64,000 nt of DNA. Origin: Lactobacillus helsingborgensis. Its GTDB lineage: Bacteria; Bacillota; Bacilli; Lactobacillales; Lactobacillaceae. This document shows, piece by piece, positions 1 through 8,491 of this stretch. The stretch spans positions 328,540 through 392,539 of the forward strand of contig NZ_KQ034046.1 of the NCBI RefSeq assembly GCF_000970855.1, written 5' to 3'. The notes below the pieces were generated by a model, which saw only the letters and a list, made by a program, of their open reading frames with translations, had not been told where the DNA came from and searched no databases. The position numbers and the translations under genes were made by a program. How positions within the stretch are numbered: position 1 is the first letter of the stretch; every line of letters begins with the position of its first letter.

Positions 1-1
1 G

Positions 2-415
2 AGCAGCAGCCGCTATGATGAAATTGCTGCAATGCTCAAGCAGGAAACTAAAGAAAATAAACCTAGTGGCGCAGATAAGAATACAGCTGGAACTACTAGT
101 CTTCTTGACGAGATCGATTTTGACAGAGTCCAAAAAATATATTTCGTCAGCGGGAAAAATAATATAGGTTCAACTACCATGGCTGTAAGCTTATTCAATG
201 ATGAACTTGCCAAAACTCACCAGAAATTTGTTGCTGCCAGAAAAGCACTTGACGAAGTTGTTGATAGTGCAGATGAGCTGCTCATCACAACCAAACCTGT
301 AGCAGAGCAGTTAGGTAGTCAAATAAGTAAAGCACAAGTGATTGTGGTTGATGATTTGCTAAAAAGTAAAGAACTAAAAGAATTGGTTCTTTATCTAAAT
401 GGTAAGGATGTGTAA
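2..415 (+). CDS. mtlA: PTS mannitol transporter EIICB, C-terminal part (5' end outside window)
   Basis: The reading frame is open to the left edge, so only the linker and the IIB domain of a mannitol EIICB are visible. It lies directly before mtlF and mtlD, which is what points to MtlA. The tail aligns with the MtlA IIB domain from about KIYFV onward. In MtlA the P-loop reads CDAGMGSSAMGA and its cysteine carries the phosphate to mannitol. Here the same place reads SGKNNIGSTTMAVS, and there is no cysteine anywhere in the visible protein. The domain therefore looks unable to relay phosphate unless a separate IIB works in trans. The linker (about residues 12-30 of the visible part) is low complexity. 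Identity as MtlA rests on position and weak domain resemblance. Confidence 0.7.
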   Translation, partial: SSSRYDEIAAMLKQETKENKPSGADKNTAGTTSLLDEIDFDRVQKIYFVSGKNNIGSTTMAVSLFNDELAKTHQKFVAARKALDEVVDSADELLITTKPVAEQLGSQISKAQVIVVDDLLKSKELKELVLYLNGKDV

Positions 416-416
416 G

Positions 417-863
417 ATGATGAACCTTGATCAAAATATGATAGTACTTAACCAAAAATTTGACACAAAAGAAGATGCAATTCGCGCAGCTGGACAGTTG
501 TTAGTTGATGGTGGTTGTGTAAGCACTGATTATATTGACTCAATGATTGCTCGTAATAAGGAGCTTTCCACATACGTTGGCAACTTCATAGCTATTCCCC
601 ATGGTACAGAAGAAGGGAAAAAGTACATCAAAAAAACTGGTATTGCTTTTATTCAAGTTCCGGAGGGGATTGACTTCTCAGATGATCCAGCAAAAAAGCA
701 AATTGTGACTGCCATTTTTGGAATTGCGGGTATTAATAATGAGCATTTACAAGTTTTATCACAAATTGCATCATTTTGTGGACAGATTGACAATGTGGCT
801 CACTTAGCAGACGCTCAATCAAAACAAGAAGTGATTGATTTATTGGAAGGAGCAAAAGATTGA
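417..863 (+). CDS. mtlF: PTS mannitol EIIA component
   Basis: This cytoplasmic EIIA passes phosphate from HPr to the mannitol IIB domain. The family signature is the phospho-histidine in IAIPHGT (His62 from this start). Length (148 aa) is normal for MtlF. The longest frame opens at 399 inside mtlA, but AAGGA at 404-408 places translation at ATG 417 (or 420), just after the mtlA stop at 413-415. The end overlaps mtlD by one base (TGATG), so mtlA, mtlF and mtlD are one translationally coupled operon. Confidence 0.92.
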   Translation: MMNLDQNMIVLNQKFDTKEDAIRAAGQLLVDGGCVSTDYIDSMIARNKELSTYVGNFIAIPHGTEEGKKYIKKTGIAFIQVPEGIDFSDDPAKKQIVTAIFGIAGINNEHLQVLSQIASFCGQIDNVAHLADAQSKQEVIDLLEGAKD

Positions 864-2011
864 TGAAAGCAGTTCATTTTGGAGCAGGTAATATTGGTAG
901 AGGCTTTATTGGAGAAACTCTTGCCGCTAATGATTTTGCAATTACATTTGTTGACGTTAACGACACCATCATTAACGAACTTAATAAACGTAAAGAATAC
1001 ACCATTGAACTGGCTGCAGAAGAACAACAGAAAATTACTGTTAAAAATGTTTGTGGCATAAATAATGGGCAAAATCCAGAAGAAGTGGTCACTGCCATTG
1101 CTCACACAGATTTAGTGACGACTGCTATTGGACCCAAGATTTTGCAGTTTATTGCTCCACTGATTGCACAAGGGATCAGTGCCCGTAAGAATGCTGGCAA
1201 TGAGGAAAAACTTGACTGCATAGCTTGTGAGAATATGATTGGCGGTTCACAATTATTAAAAAAGGAAGTCTATCAGCATTTAAATGAAGATGAAAAAGAA
1301 TACTGCCAGCACTATATTGGCTTTCCCAATGCAGCAGTAGACCGTATTGTTCCTTTACAAAAGCATGATGATCCGCTCCTTGTTTCGGTGGAGCCATTTA
1401 AAGAATGGATAGTTGATGAATCTCAGATGGCTAATCCTTCTTTAAAATTAACTGGAGTTGATTATGCACCTGATTTGGAACCATACATTGAGCGCAAATT
1501 ATTTTCGGTTAATACTGGGCATGCTACGGTTGCCTACACTGGAAAAACTTTAGGCTACACCGATATTGGCGAAGCGATTAAGGATGAACGAGTATTAAAC
1601 CAGCTAAAAGGTGTTTTACAAGAAACTGGCGCTCTGCTGATTGCTAAATGGCACTTTGATCCCGCTCAACATGCACAGTACCAAAAGAAAATTATTCAGC
1701 GTTTTGAAAATCCATACATTTCCGATACTATAGCTCGCGTCGGACGCACCCCAATTCGCAAGTTAGGTTATGATGAAAGATTTATCAGACCAATTCGTGA
1801 AGCTAAGAAACGGGGATTAAAGTATGACAAGTTGCTTGAAACCGTAGCTAAAATATACCAGTTTGATGTTCCAAGTGATGATGAAAGTGTCAAACTACAA
1901 CAGTTAATCCAGAATAAATTTGCCGAAGTAGTTAAGCAAACAACCAGCTTGCAAGATCAAGATTTGATTGGTGAAATTGCTACTCAAATATCAGCAGAAT
2001 TTAAAAAATAA
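863..2011 (+). CDS. mtlD: Mannitol-1-phosphate 5-dehydrogenase
   Basis: MtlD oxidises mannitol-1-phosphate to fructose-6-phosphate with NAD+, feeding imported mannitol into glycolysis. The N-terminus [18 protein letters not shown] is the classic Rossmann fingerprint of this family, and 382 aa is the usual length. Further family motifs include ENMIGGS and [14 protein letters not shown]. The start is ATG 863, preceded by GGAAGGAG at 845-852; the frame also opens three bases upstream with TTG. It overlaps the mtlF stop and ends before a stem-loop at 2030-2070, so it closes the mtlAFD operon. Confidence 0.96.
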   Translation: MKAVHFGAGNIGRGFIGETLAANDFAITFVDVNDTIINELNKRKEYTIELAAEEQQKITVKNVCGINNGQNPEEVVTAIAHTDLVTTAIGPKILQFIAPLIAQGISARKNAGNEEKLDCIACENMIGGSQLLKKEVYQHLNEDEKEYCQHYIGFPNAAVDRIVPLQKHDDPLLVSVEPFKEWIVDESQMANPSLKLTGVDYAPDLEPYIERKLFSVNTGHATVAYTGKTLGYTDIGEAIKDERVLNQLKGVLQETGALLIAKWHFDPAQHAQYQKKIIQRFENPYISDTIARVGRTPIRKLGYDERFIRPIREAKKRGLKYDKLLETVAKIYQFDVPSDDESVKLQQLIQNKFAEVVKQTTSLQDQDLIGEIATQISAEFKK

Positions 2012-2029
2012 ATTAATTTAATGTATTAA

Positions 2030-2070
2030 AAACAGCCGTTATATAGTTTAATCATATTAATGGCTGTTTT
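2030..2070 (+). terminator. Terminator after mtlD
   Basis: AACAGCCGTT (2031-2040) pairs with AATGGCTGTT (2059-2068), followed by a short T run. It separates the mtlAFD operon from mtlR and argues against the longest mtlR start at 2080, which lies only 10 bp beyond it. Confidence 0.7.
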
Positions 2071-2112
2071 CTTAATTAAATGTATTATCGCATATTTAGC
2101 AAGAGTAGAAAA

Positions 2113-4158
2113 ATGGTTGTATTTACAGAGCGACAGCAGAAAATTTTGTTAAAGTTAATTAATAATAAAAATGGCCTGTCTTTAGCTGAATTGGAACAAC
2201 AACTTGGTATTAGCCAGAGAACGTTATACAGAGAATTTGCAGATTTAAGACCAAGTTTACGGCAAGAAGGAGCAGTACTGACCAGCAAAAATAGTATTTA
2301 TCAAGTTGAGGGTAGTGCTGCAACATTAAATAATATTGAAATAAGCTTGGCGGGGCAGAAAAATACACTTTATTTAGCTACTCCTTCAAGACAGAATGCG
2401 GTAATTTGCATCTTACTATTAAGCACTGCCGAAATGAAGATTAATAATTTAGCATTAACTCTGGAAGTGAGTCAGGGCACAATTCAAAGGGATTTAGACG
2501 CAGTGGCTAAATCACTCAAGGCGTATGGCTTGTCACTAGTACGTAAAAAAGGCGTCGGAATTTTAATTAGTGGTTCCGAAGAAATCCGCAGATATCTTTT
2601 TTGCAGAATAGTTTTGCAAGAAATAAATGAATATCAATTTTTACAAGGATTAGCAAATAACGAAATAACGGGTAATTTATTTGCCGTTCTTATTCCTACT
2701 GATCTCTTATTAGAATGTTATCAAACTCTAGCAGATTGTGTTTTGCCTCAACTTACAGGAATTTATGACAGACAGACCATCTCTTTAGTTTTAATGTTTT
2801 CTTTATCGTTATACCGTTTTAAGAATGGTTGCGTTTTAACTAATACAGTAGACAATAATATAAAGCCTAAATATGTCAAACTTGTAAAAGATTTTTTAAC
2901 AAGACTAAAATATCATGATCTTGGCCACAAGTTAACCGAGAATGAAATCAACTTTCTGGCACTGCAATTGCAAAATAGTGATCGGATAAAAACTCCTAGT
3001 AATATTGATGACATGGATTTATCACTTTCACTTCAAGTTAAGGAGTTCGTATCGTTGGTATCTACTGCCTATGGTTGGGATTTTACACGTAATCCAGATT
3101 TTTCTGAAAAAATTACCCTTCATATAAAAAGCCTGTTGCAGAAATCACAGCCTGTGTTGCCTGAGAATAGTTTAGAGTCAATTACATATTTAACCGAAAA
3201 GTACCAAAAGCTAATCACTGTTATTAGTGAAAAATGGGCTGAAGTATTTACAAATAAAAAGCTTCATCAGTACGAAAAGCAACTATTGCTTTTGTATTTT
3301 GCCAATGAAATTGAAAACCATAAATATCGTCAAGGCCTAAGTGCCCTGGTAATTTGCGAAAATGGTTTTTCAACATCACAAATCTTAAAGAGTCGATTGC
3401 AACAGGAAATTCCAGAACTCACTCAAATTGATACGACTAAAATAACTAAGTTAAATCAAATTGAACTGGCCAATTATGATATTATTTTGACCACAGTTGA
3501 TTTGCCCGGGTTTGCTAGAGATTATCTGGTTGTCAGTCCCTTGCTCTTAAACGATGAGGCGCAAAAAATAAGAAATTACTTGCAGACATACCAATATCAG
3601 AATGCTAATTTTAAGCAGGATAATAGTCAGCAGGCTTTGAAACAGCTGCAAGAAAGAAAAAAGGAACTTGACCTTTATCTTGATTTAATTGATAATGTGC
3701 AACTTTTTACGTATCAAAATAATGAAGAACAAACTCTTAAAGAGGTCATTAAAGGCGTTATAGATTTACTGCCTTCAGCTATAATTATTGATTCGCAGCA
3801 GGTGGCGCAAAAATTATTTAAGCGTATTAACCAGTCTCCCGTGGGTATTCCCCATAGCAGTTTAGCTCTTGTTCACGCCAGTAGTTCGGCTGTCAGAAAG
3901 GCTTACGTTGCTGTGTGCCAGCTGCAGACAGTGGTGAAAATGAAGGCAATGGATTATGACGAGGTCAGAGTAAAAAGATTTCTGCTACTTTTAGCACCAA
4001 GCAAAAGCAATAAGGTTGAAACTAAAGCATTGGGCACGGTCAGCAGTACGCTGGTAATGAATAATGATAGTGTCAGTTTATTTGAAAAAGGTGATACCAG
4101 TGACTTAAAAGAGTTTTTAGCAGAAAATTTTTGGACTTTATTAGAGCAAAAAGATTAA
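2113..4158 (+). CDS. mtlR: PRD/BglG-type transcriptional activator of the mannitol operon
   Basis: MtlR-type regulators activate mannitol genes and are tuned by PTS phosphorylation. Visible order: N-terminal winged HTH (LAELEQQLGISQRTLYREF), a second HTH (NLALTLEVSQGTIQRDL), two PRD domains in the middle, a EIIB-Gat-like domain with CENGFSTS (Cys415), and a C-terminal EIIA-like domain with SPVGIPHSS (His581). Both phospho-acceptor residues are kept, unlike the IIB domain of the neighbouring MtlA. The longest frame starts at 2080 but has no ribosome site and abuts the mtlD terminator; ATG 2113 is preferred, only moderately. It is the last gene of the mannitol locus and has its own terminator. 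Confidence 0.88.
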   Translation: MVVFTERQQKILLKLINNKNGLSLAELEQQLGISQRTLYREFADLRPSLRQEGAVLTSKNSIYQVEGSAATLNNIEISLAGQKNTLYLATPSRQNAVICILLLSTAEMKINNLALTLEVSQGTIQRDLDAVAKSLKAYGLSLVRKKGVGILISGSEEIRRYLFCRIVLQEINEYQFLQGLANNEITGNLFAVLIPTDLLLECYQTLADCVLPQLTGIYDRQTISLVLMFSLSLYRFKNGCVLTNTVDNNIKPKYVKLVKDFLTRLKYHDLGHKLTENEINFLALQLQNSDRIKTPSNIDDMDLSLSLQVKEFVSLVSTAYGWDFTRNPDFSEKITLHIKSLLQKSQPVLPENSLESITYLTEKYQKLITVISEKWAEVFTNKKLHQYEKQLLLLYFANEIENHKYRQGLSALVICENGFSTSQILKSRLQQEIPELTQIDTTKITKLNQIELANYDIILTTVDLPGFARDYLVVSPLLLNDEAQKIRNYLQTYQYQNANFKQDNSQQALKQLQERKKELDLYLDLIDNVQLFTYQNNEEQTLKEVIKGVIDLLPSAIIIDSQQVAQKLFKRINQSPVGIPHSSLALVHASSSAVRKAYVAVCQLQTVVKMKAMDYDEVRVKRFLLLLAPSKSNKVETKALGTVSSTLVMNNDSVSLFEKGDTSDLKEFLAENFWTLLEQKD

Positions 4159-4170
4159 AGAAAATTTCAA

Positions 4171-4196
4171 ACACCCTTTTTCCAGGGTGCTTTTTA
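4171..4196 (+). terminator. Terminator after mtlR
   Basis: ACACCC and GGGTGC arms flank a short pyrimidine-rich loop and are followed by TTTTT. Confidence 0.7.
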
Positions 4197-4288
4197 TATT
4201 AAAAAAATCAAGCTTTAAGAAAGTATTGCTAACTTGCAAGTAGTTTCCTCTGTGCTTGATTTTTGAAAATTTTATTTTAGAAGGGAAT

Positions 4289-5524
4289 TTAGATGTCCGG
4301 CATATTATTTAAAATCCACTGTTCTGCTTCGTGGGACCAGATGCCGTTGTGCTTTTTGAGAATCTTACCTAACTCTGAATCAGGGTCTACTTTAGCTAAC
4401 TCTATCCGATCAAATTTCTTGTGGGTATAAATCAGCTTTTTGCCACCACCAATTTCAGGTTGTGACAAGGTGGTTTCAGCAGCAGCGTTTAGACCTAAGA
4501 CATGAGTAATGACTTTGGCCACGTCCAATTTGTGCTCGGCAATTAATTTAGCTGCTTTAGCTTCGTTTTCTGCATTACCACCCGAAGTACCAACAACGTG
4601 GGTAAAGTTGTAGTGGATATCATAGAAGTTGAGGTCAGCAGAAAATGATTTATCGACTGGTCCAGCGAACTGGTTAAGGCAGGCATCGGTATTCATTAAA
4701 CGCCCAGCCATTTCAGCCAGTGGCTTGACACTAATCATTAAGAACAAGTCATCGTATTTTTCGTTATTTACTTTGGCATTCAATAATTTCTCTTGTTCGT
4801 CAATTGACAAGCCCTTAGTATTGACGAAATGAACTTCGACTTCGTCTGACGGGTAGAGTTCCTTAGCCCTATCTAATTTTGCCTGATCAATATCGGTTAC
4901 AACTAGTCGTTTAGGTTTGGTATCAGCGTGAAGTGCATAATCAATAGCCAGCAGCCCCATAGGTCCGGTTCCGCCCACAATTAACATGTTGCCGCCTGCT
5001 TTAATTCCCATTTTGTGGTTGTAAGTATGGGGAATGAGGTGGTATTGGGCGTCAAACGCAGCAATGACGCAGCTGACCGGCTCACATAAAGAACCTTCAT
5101 AATAAGAATCGCCCTTAAATGGAATGAGGCAGCCTAATTCCATCACTTCATTCGGAATAATGATGTAAGTCGCATCACCGCCAATATAAGGATATGAATA
5201 GCCCGGGACAAATGGTGTGTCGTCTCTAGCTAAATTTGGTTGCACAACGAAGTCTTCATTTTCGTGAAACTGATCTTGCCACTTAGAACCAACTTTTAAA
5301 ATTTTGCCTGAAAATTCGTGTCCCACCATAATGGGATGATCTTTTAAATTATTAGGCGTCTTTTTGTGATCCTCACCCTCTTTGGCTAATTTCCAAGAAG
5401 ACATGCACATTGAATCGGACATAACTTCAGCCAGGATCTCATTGTCTTTTATTTCAGGTAATGAGACCTCATCAATTTTCATATTGTCTTTGCCGTATAA
5501 TCGTAAAGCTTTGCTTAAAACCAT
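4289..5524 (-). CDS. sorE: Zinc-type dehydrogenase, L-sorbose-1-phosphate reductase-like
   Basis: This is a 411-aa medium-chain dehydrogenase. It has an N-terminal GroES-like zinc fold (GHEFSGKILKVG) and a nucleotide-binding domain (NMLIVGGTGPMGLLAIDYA). In sorbose systems SorE reduces L-sorbose-1-phosphate to D-glucitol-6-phosphate, which SorF then oxidises to fructose-6-phosphate. The assignment rests on family resemblance plus position: it sits next to a SorC-type regulator and opposite a sorF-like SDR and a four-part mannose-family PTS. A strong ribosome site (AAGGAG, minus strand) precedes ATG 5524. The upstream gap to the regulator holds a cre-like box and two copies of the local operator. 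Confidence 0.82.
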   Translation of the reverse strand: MVLSKALRLYGKDNMKIDEVSLPEIKDNEILAEVMSDSMCMSSWKLAKEGEDHKKTPNNLKDHPIMVGHEFSGKILKVGSKWQDQFHENEDFVVQPNLARDDTPFVPGYSYPYIGGDATYIIIPNEVMELGCLIPFKGDSYYEGSLCEPVSCVIAAFDAQYHLIPHTYNHKMGIKAGGNMLIVGGTGPMGLLAIDYALHADTKPKRLVVTDIDQAKLDRAKELYPSDEVEVHFVNTKGLSIDEQEKLLNAKVNNEKYDDLFLMISVKPLAEMAGRLMNTDACLNQFAGPVDKSFSADLNFYDIHYNFTHVVGTSGGNAENEAKAAKLIAEHKLDVAKVITHVLGLNAAAETTLSQPEIGGGKKLIYTHKKFDRIELAKVDPDSELGKILKKHNGIWSHEAEQWILNNMPDI

Positions 5525-5550
5525 TTTTAATCTCCTTAATGCTAAAAAAC

Positions 5551-5564
5551 AGAAAGCGCTAACT
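5551..5564. promoter_or_regulatory. cre-like CcpA site upstream of sorE
   Basis: AGAAAGCGCTAACT resembles the catabolite-responsive element. A close relative, AGATAGCGCTAACA, lies before sorF at 6703-6716, so both arms of the locus appear open to carbon catabolite control. Confidence 0.5.
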
Positions 5565-5574
5565 TCACAAATGA
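5564..5574. promoter_or_regulatory. Putative SorR operator copy 1
   Basis: TTCACAAATGA is a half-conserved copy of the TCACATTTGTGA palindrome found before each transcription unit of the locus. It abuts the cre-like box. Confidence 0.4.
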
Positions 5575-5618
5575 TACTAATAAATATTTACTGCAATTGC
5601 AATATGATTTAGCTTTAT

Positions 5619-5631
5619 TGCACAAATGTGA
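5619..5631. promoter_or_regulatory. Putative SorR operator copy 2
   Basis: TGCACAAATGTGA is a near-perfect palindrome (CACAAATGTG core) between the end of the regulator gene and sorE. It is a probable site for control of sorE. Confidence 0.5.
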
Positions 5632-5632
5632 T

Positions 5633-6580
5633 TTAACTACATAAATCACGAATACCCAACGCGGTAATATCCGTGGTAATTAGAACATCTAAAATATGGG
5701 CGTTGAGAGCACCTAAAATTGATTTTATTTTATTTTTGCCACATGCGATTCCTATAACGGTTGGGACTTTTTTCAGCTCGTCCAGGTTCATGCTAATAAT
5801 ATGATATTTGGATGAACTGATAATTTTACCATTCTCAGAAAAGGGGCGGGAAAGAATATCGCCTACGGCATTAGTTTCACTGAAAATGGTGGCGAAACTA
5901 GAATTTTTATAAAATTCCTGCCACTGTTCCATATCAATTATTAAATTACTACCAATACCGACAATGGCATAGTCAAGATTTTGCCAGAGGTTAAAAATAA
6001 GCTGATTATTAGGGTTAGACATTAATTCATCTTGTAAACTCTGAGAACTGACTATCGCAGGACAATTGAGTGTTTCGCTTTTTGCGTTTAGTTTTTCACT
6101 CAAAAGGTAAGCCAAACGATTCGACTGATAATCATTCTTGAGTCTCCCTGCTGGTCCACCAACTAAAGGGACAACCACGATACCGTGCTTTTCGCTTTTA
6201 GCTGGCATGGCCTGAAAGGCATGCGCTAATGTCCTGCCCCAAGAAATACCCACAATTGAATTGCTGCTAATTGTGCTTGCGAGATAATTGGCCGCAAAAT
6301 TGCCCAGAGTTTTTAAATTTAAATCATTAATATTTTCAGGCACAATTAGAGCCTCTTTTAAATTGAATTTTTTCACAAGGAAGTCTTGCAGGTCGGTAAA
6401 ATCTTGCGAACCTGAAGTAACTGTTATTTTTACCAGCCCGAGCTTTCTAGCTTCTTTTAACATTCTGCTGATTTGGCTTCTATGAATATGGACTTTTTTT
6501 GCAATTTCTTCTTGTGTAAGACCATTTATATAATAAAGCTTTGAAACTGAAATGAGTTGGTTTATTAAATTTTCTTCCAT
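5633..6580 (-). CDS. sorR: SorC/DeoR-family sugar-responsive regulator
   Basis: This 315-aa protein has an N-terminal HTH (GLTQEEIAKKVHIHRSQISRML, about residues 20-41) and a C-terminal phosphosugar-sensing domain of the SorC family. Such regulators bind a sugar phosphate and control the sorbose operon; sorR has this role in Lactobacillus casei. It lies between sorE and the divergent sorF operon. The palindrome TCACATTTGTGA at 6637-6648, just upstream of its start, probably serves autoregulation. Whether it activates or represses cannot be read from sequence. Confidence 0.85.
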   Translation of the reverse strand: MEENLINQLISVSKLYYINGLTQEEIAKKVHIHRSQISRMLKEARKLGLVKITVTSGSQDFTDLQDFLVKKFNLKEALIVPENINDLNLKTLGNFAANYLASTISSNSIVGISWGRTLAHAFQAMPAKSEKHGIVVVPLVGGPAGRLKNDYQSNRLAYLLSEKLNAKSETLNCPAIVSSQSLQDELMSNPNNQLIFNLWQNLDYAIVGIGSNLIIDMEQWQEFYKNSSFATIFSETNAVGDILSRPFSENGKIISSSKYHIISMNLDELKKVPTVIGIACGKNKIKSILGALNAHILDVLITTDITALGIRDLCS

Positions 6581-6636
6581 AGTATATTGACCTTTTTAAT
6601 TTAACAATAAAATTTAAAATACATCTTTATTATAAA

Positions 6637-6648
6637 TCACATTTGTGA
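6637..6648. promoter_or_regulatory. Putative SorR operator copy 3 (perfect palindrome)
   Basis: TCACATTTGTGA is a perfect 12-bp palindrome in the divergent gap between sorR and sorF. It is the cleanest of four related copies. Confidence 0.55.
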
Positions 6649-6702
6649 AAATTACCACAATATTATTGAATGTTACCCCATTAGTTGCTATATTTTTAGT
6701 TA

Positions 6703-6716
6703 AGATAGCGCTAACA
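6703..6716. promoter_or_regulatory. cre-like CcpA site upstream of sorF
   Basis: AGATAGCGCTAACA resembles the cre consensus and matches the box before sorE. Confidence 0.45.
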
Positions 6717-6734
6717 AAAATACTAAATTTATTA

Positions 6735-6747
6735 TTCACATTTGTTA
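6735..6747. promoter_or_regulatory. Putative SorR operator copy 4
   Basis: TTCACATTTGTTA lies immediately before the AAAGGAG ribosome site of sorF. Binding here would block early transcription or overlap the start region. Confidence 0.45.
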
Positions 6748-6762
6748 AAAGGAGATAATAAT

Positions 6763-7563
6763 ATGGAAAATTGGATTGATTTGGCTAAGAAAACATACAT
6801 TGTAACTGGTGGTTCTTCGGGAATTGGCGATGCAATTGTGAAAGAATTACTAGCAAACGGTGCCAATGTTGTTGATGCAGATTTAAATCCATCCCAAATC
6901 AATGATAATCATTTGCTTTACGTAAAATGTGACGTCACTTCACCTGAAGATGTTACTAATGTTATTAATCAAACTAAAACTAAATTTGGTCAGACTGATG
7001 GCTTAGTAAATAATGCCGGCATCAATTTACCAAGATTACTGGTTGACGAAAAAGAGCCTGAAAGCAAATATGAAATGCACCTAAATGACTTTAAAAAGAT
7101 GTTTGCTGTAAATGTGCAAAGCGTTTACTTGTTATCCCAAGCCGTTGCCCGTGAACTAGTGCAAAAGCAAAAGGGCGTAATTGTGAACATGTCATCAGAG
7201 GCTGGTCTAGAAGGCTCCCAGGGACAAAGCATTTATTCTGCAACCAAGGGCGCAATTAATGGCTTTACCAGATCATGGGCAAAGGAATTAGGCAGATTTA
7301 ATGTGCGTGTCGTTGGTGTTGCACCGGGCATTTTAGAGGCAACTGGTTTGCGGACACCTGCTTATGAAGAAGCTCTGGCATATACCAGAAATATCACTGT
7401 TGAACAGTTAAGAAAAGGTTATTCAAGTACTTCAACCACTCCCCTTGGCAGAAGTGGCAAATTGTCAGAAGTAGCAGATTTAGTGAGCTACCTTTTGTCT
7501 GACAGAGCCAGTTATATTACTGGGGTCACAATTAATGTTGCAGGTGGAAAATCAAGGGGTTAA
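6763..7563 (+). CDS. sorF: SDR-family sorbitol-6-phosphate 2-dehydrogenase
   Basis: This short-chain dehydrogenase has the TGGSSGIG cofactor motif near the N-terminus, NNAG further on, and the catalytic YSATK (Tyr158, Lys162). In sorbose and sorbitol pathways this enzyme interconverts D-glucitol-6-phosphate and fructose-6-phosphate. Fit to that role comes from its place as first gene of a sorF-A-B-C-D operon. The frame extends upstream to 6742, but AAAAGGAG directly before ATG 6763 sets the start (266 aa). The stop is followed two bases later by the EIIA gene, so the genes are coupled. Confidence 0.85.
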   Translation: MENWIDLAKKTYIVTGGSSGIGDAIVKELLANGANVVDADLNPSQINDNHLLYVKCDVTSPEDVTNVINQTKTKFGQTDGLVNNAGINLPRLLVDEKEPESKYEMHLNDFKKMFAVNVQSVYLLSQAVARELVQKQKGVIVNMSSEAGLEGSQGQSIYSATKGAINGFTRSWAKELGRFNVRVVGVAPGILEATGLRTPAYEEALAYTRNITVEQLRKGYSSTSTTPLGRSGKLSEVADLVSYLLSDRASYITGVTINVAGGKSRG

Positions 7564-7565
7564 AG

Positions 7566-7982
7566 ATGAAAGTTATTTTAATTGGTCATGGTAAAACAGG
7601 TGTTGCTTTTAAAGAAGCTGTGGAAATGATCTTTGGCAAAGCCGAAAATTTGATAGCTTTAACATTTGCTCCAGGAGAAGGGCTTGAAGATGTTTGTAAC
7701 AAAATTATCACTGCCAGCTCAGGCATTCCCAGTGAACAAATCTTAATCGTAACAGATCTATATTCTGGCACACCATATAATGCCGCGGCCAGTTTGGTTT
7801 TAAAGGGAAAAGCAAAAGACGTAATAGCAGGGATGTCGCTGCCAATTTTATTAGAAATTGTAACTAAGATGAATAGCACCTCAATTACAGATATAGTTAA
7901 AGGAATTTTGCAGGATTCTGGCACCTTTACCACAGCTTTAAGTGCAGAAATGCAAAAACAAGAAGAGGAGGATGATTTTTAA
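7566..7982 (+). CDS. sorA: PTS mannose/sorbose-family EIIA
   Basis: A 138-aa mannose-superfamily EIIA domain. The phospho-acceptor is His8 in LIGHGKTG, and SDLYSGTPYN-type residues (TDLYSGTPYNAA) follow the family pattern. It accepts phosphate from HPr and passes it to the IIB encoded next. The acidic C-terminus (QKQEEEDDF) is common in separate IIA subunits. It overlaps the IIB gene by one base (TAATG). Confidence 0.9.
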   Translation: MKVILIGHGKTGVAFKEAVEMIFGKAENLIALTFAPGEGLEDVCNKIITASSGIPSEQILIVTDLYSGTPYNAAASLVLKGKAKDVIAGMSLPILLEIVTKMNSTSITDIVKGILQDSGTFTTALSAEMQKQEEEDDF

Positions 7983-8458
7983 TGATTATCAAATTTGCTA
8001 GAATTGATGACCGGTTAATACATGGTCAAGTTGCTACTGTATGGGCTAAGTTAGCTAATGCACAAAGAATAATTGTGGTCAGTAAAGAAGTATTTAACGA
8101 TAAAATTCGCAAGGTTTTAGTCAAACAGGCTGCTCCGGCAGGGATGAAAGTTAATGTAGTTGATGTGCCCAAAGCAATAGCCGTTTTTAACAACCCTAAA
8201 TATCAAAATGATACAGTTTTCTATTTGTTTACCAATCCTACAGAAGTACTGGAGTTGGTAAAGGGCGGAATTCCGTTGAAGTCAATCAATATTGGTGGTT
8301 TAAGTTATGCCGAAGGTAAAAAGCAAATAACAAAAGCAGTATCTGTGACCCCAGAAGACGTACAGGCCTTTAAAGAGCTGGATAAATTAGGTGTAAATTT
8401 AGATTTACGAGTTTTAGCTGATGATCCTAAAAAGGATATTCTTAAACTAATTAGTTAA
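7982..8458 (+). CDS. sorB: PTS mannose/sorbose-family EIIB
   Basis: A 158-aa IIB of the mannose superfamily with the signature RIDDRLIHGQVATVWAK; His14 is the phosphorylated residue. It transfers phosphate to the sugar during transport through the IIC-IID pair. The start is coupled to the EIIA stop. Confidence 0.92.
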   Translation: MIIKFARIDDRLIHGQVATVWAKLANAQRIIVVSKEVFNDKIRKVLVKQAAPAGMKVNVVDVPKAIAVFNNPKYQNDTVFYLFTNPTEVLELVKGGIPLKSINIGGLSYAEGKKQITKAVSVTPEDVQAFKELDKLGVNLDLRVLADDPKKDILKLIS

Positions 8459-8491
8459 AAGTCTGTGGTCTGATTAAATAGGAGAATAAAT

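Noticed and set aside
2080..2112. Upstream start of mtlR
   Set aside because: It lies right after the mtlD terminator and lacks a ribosome site. ATG 2113 begins the conserved HTH region.
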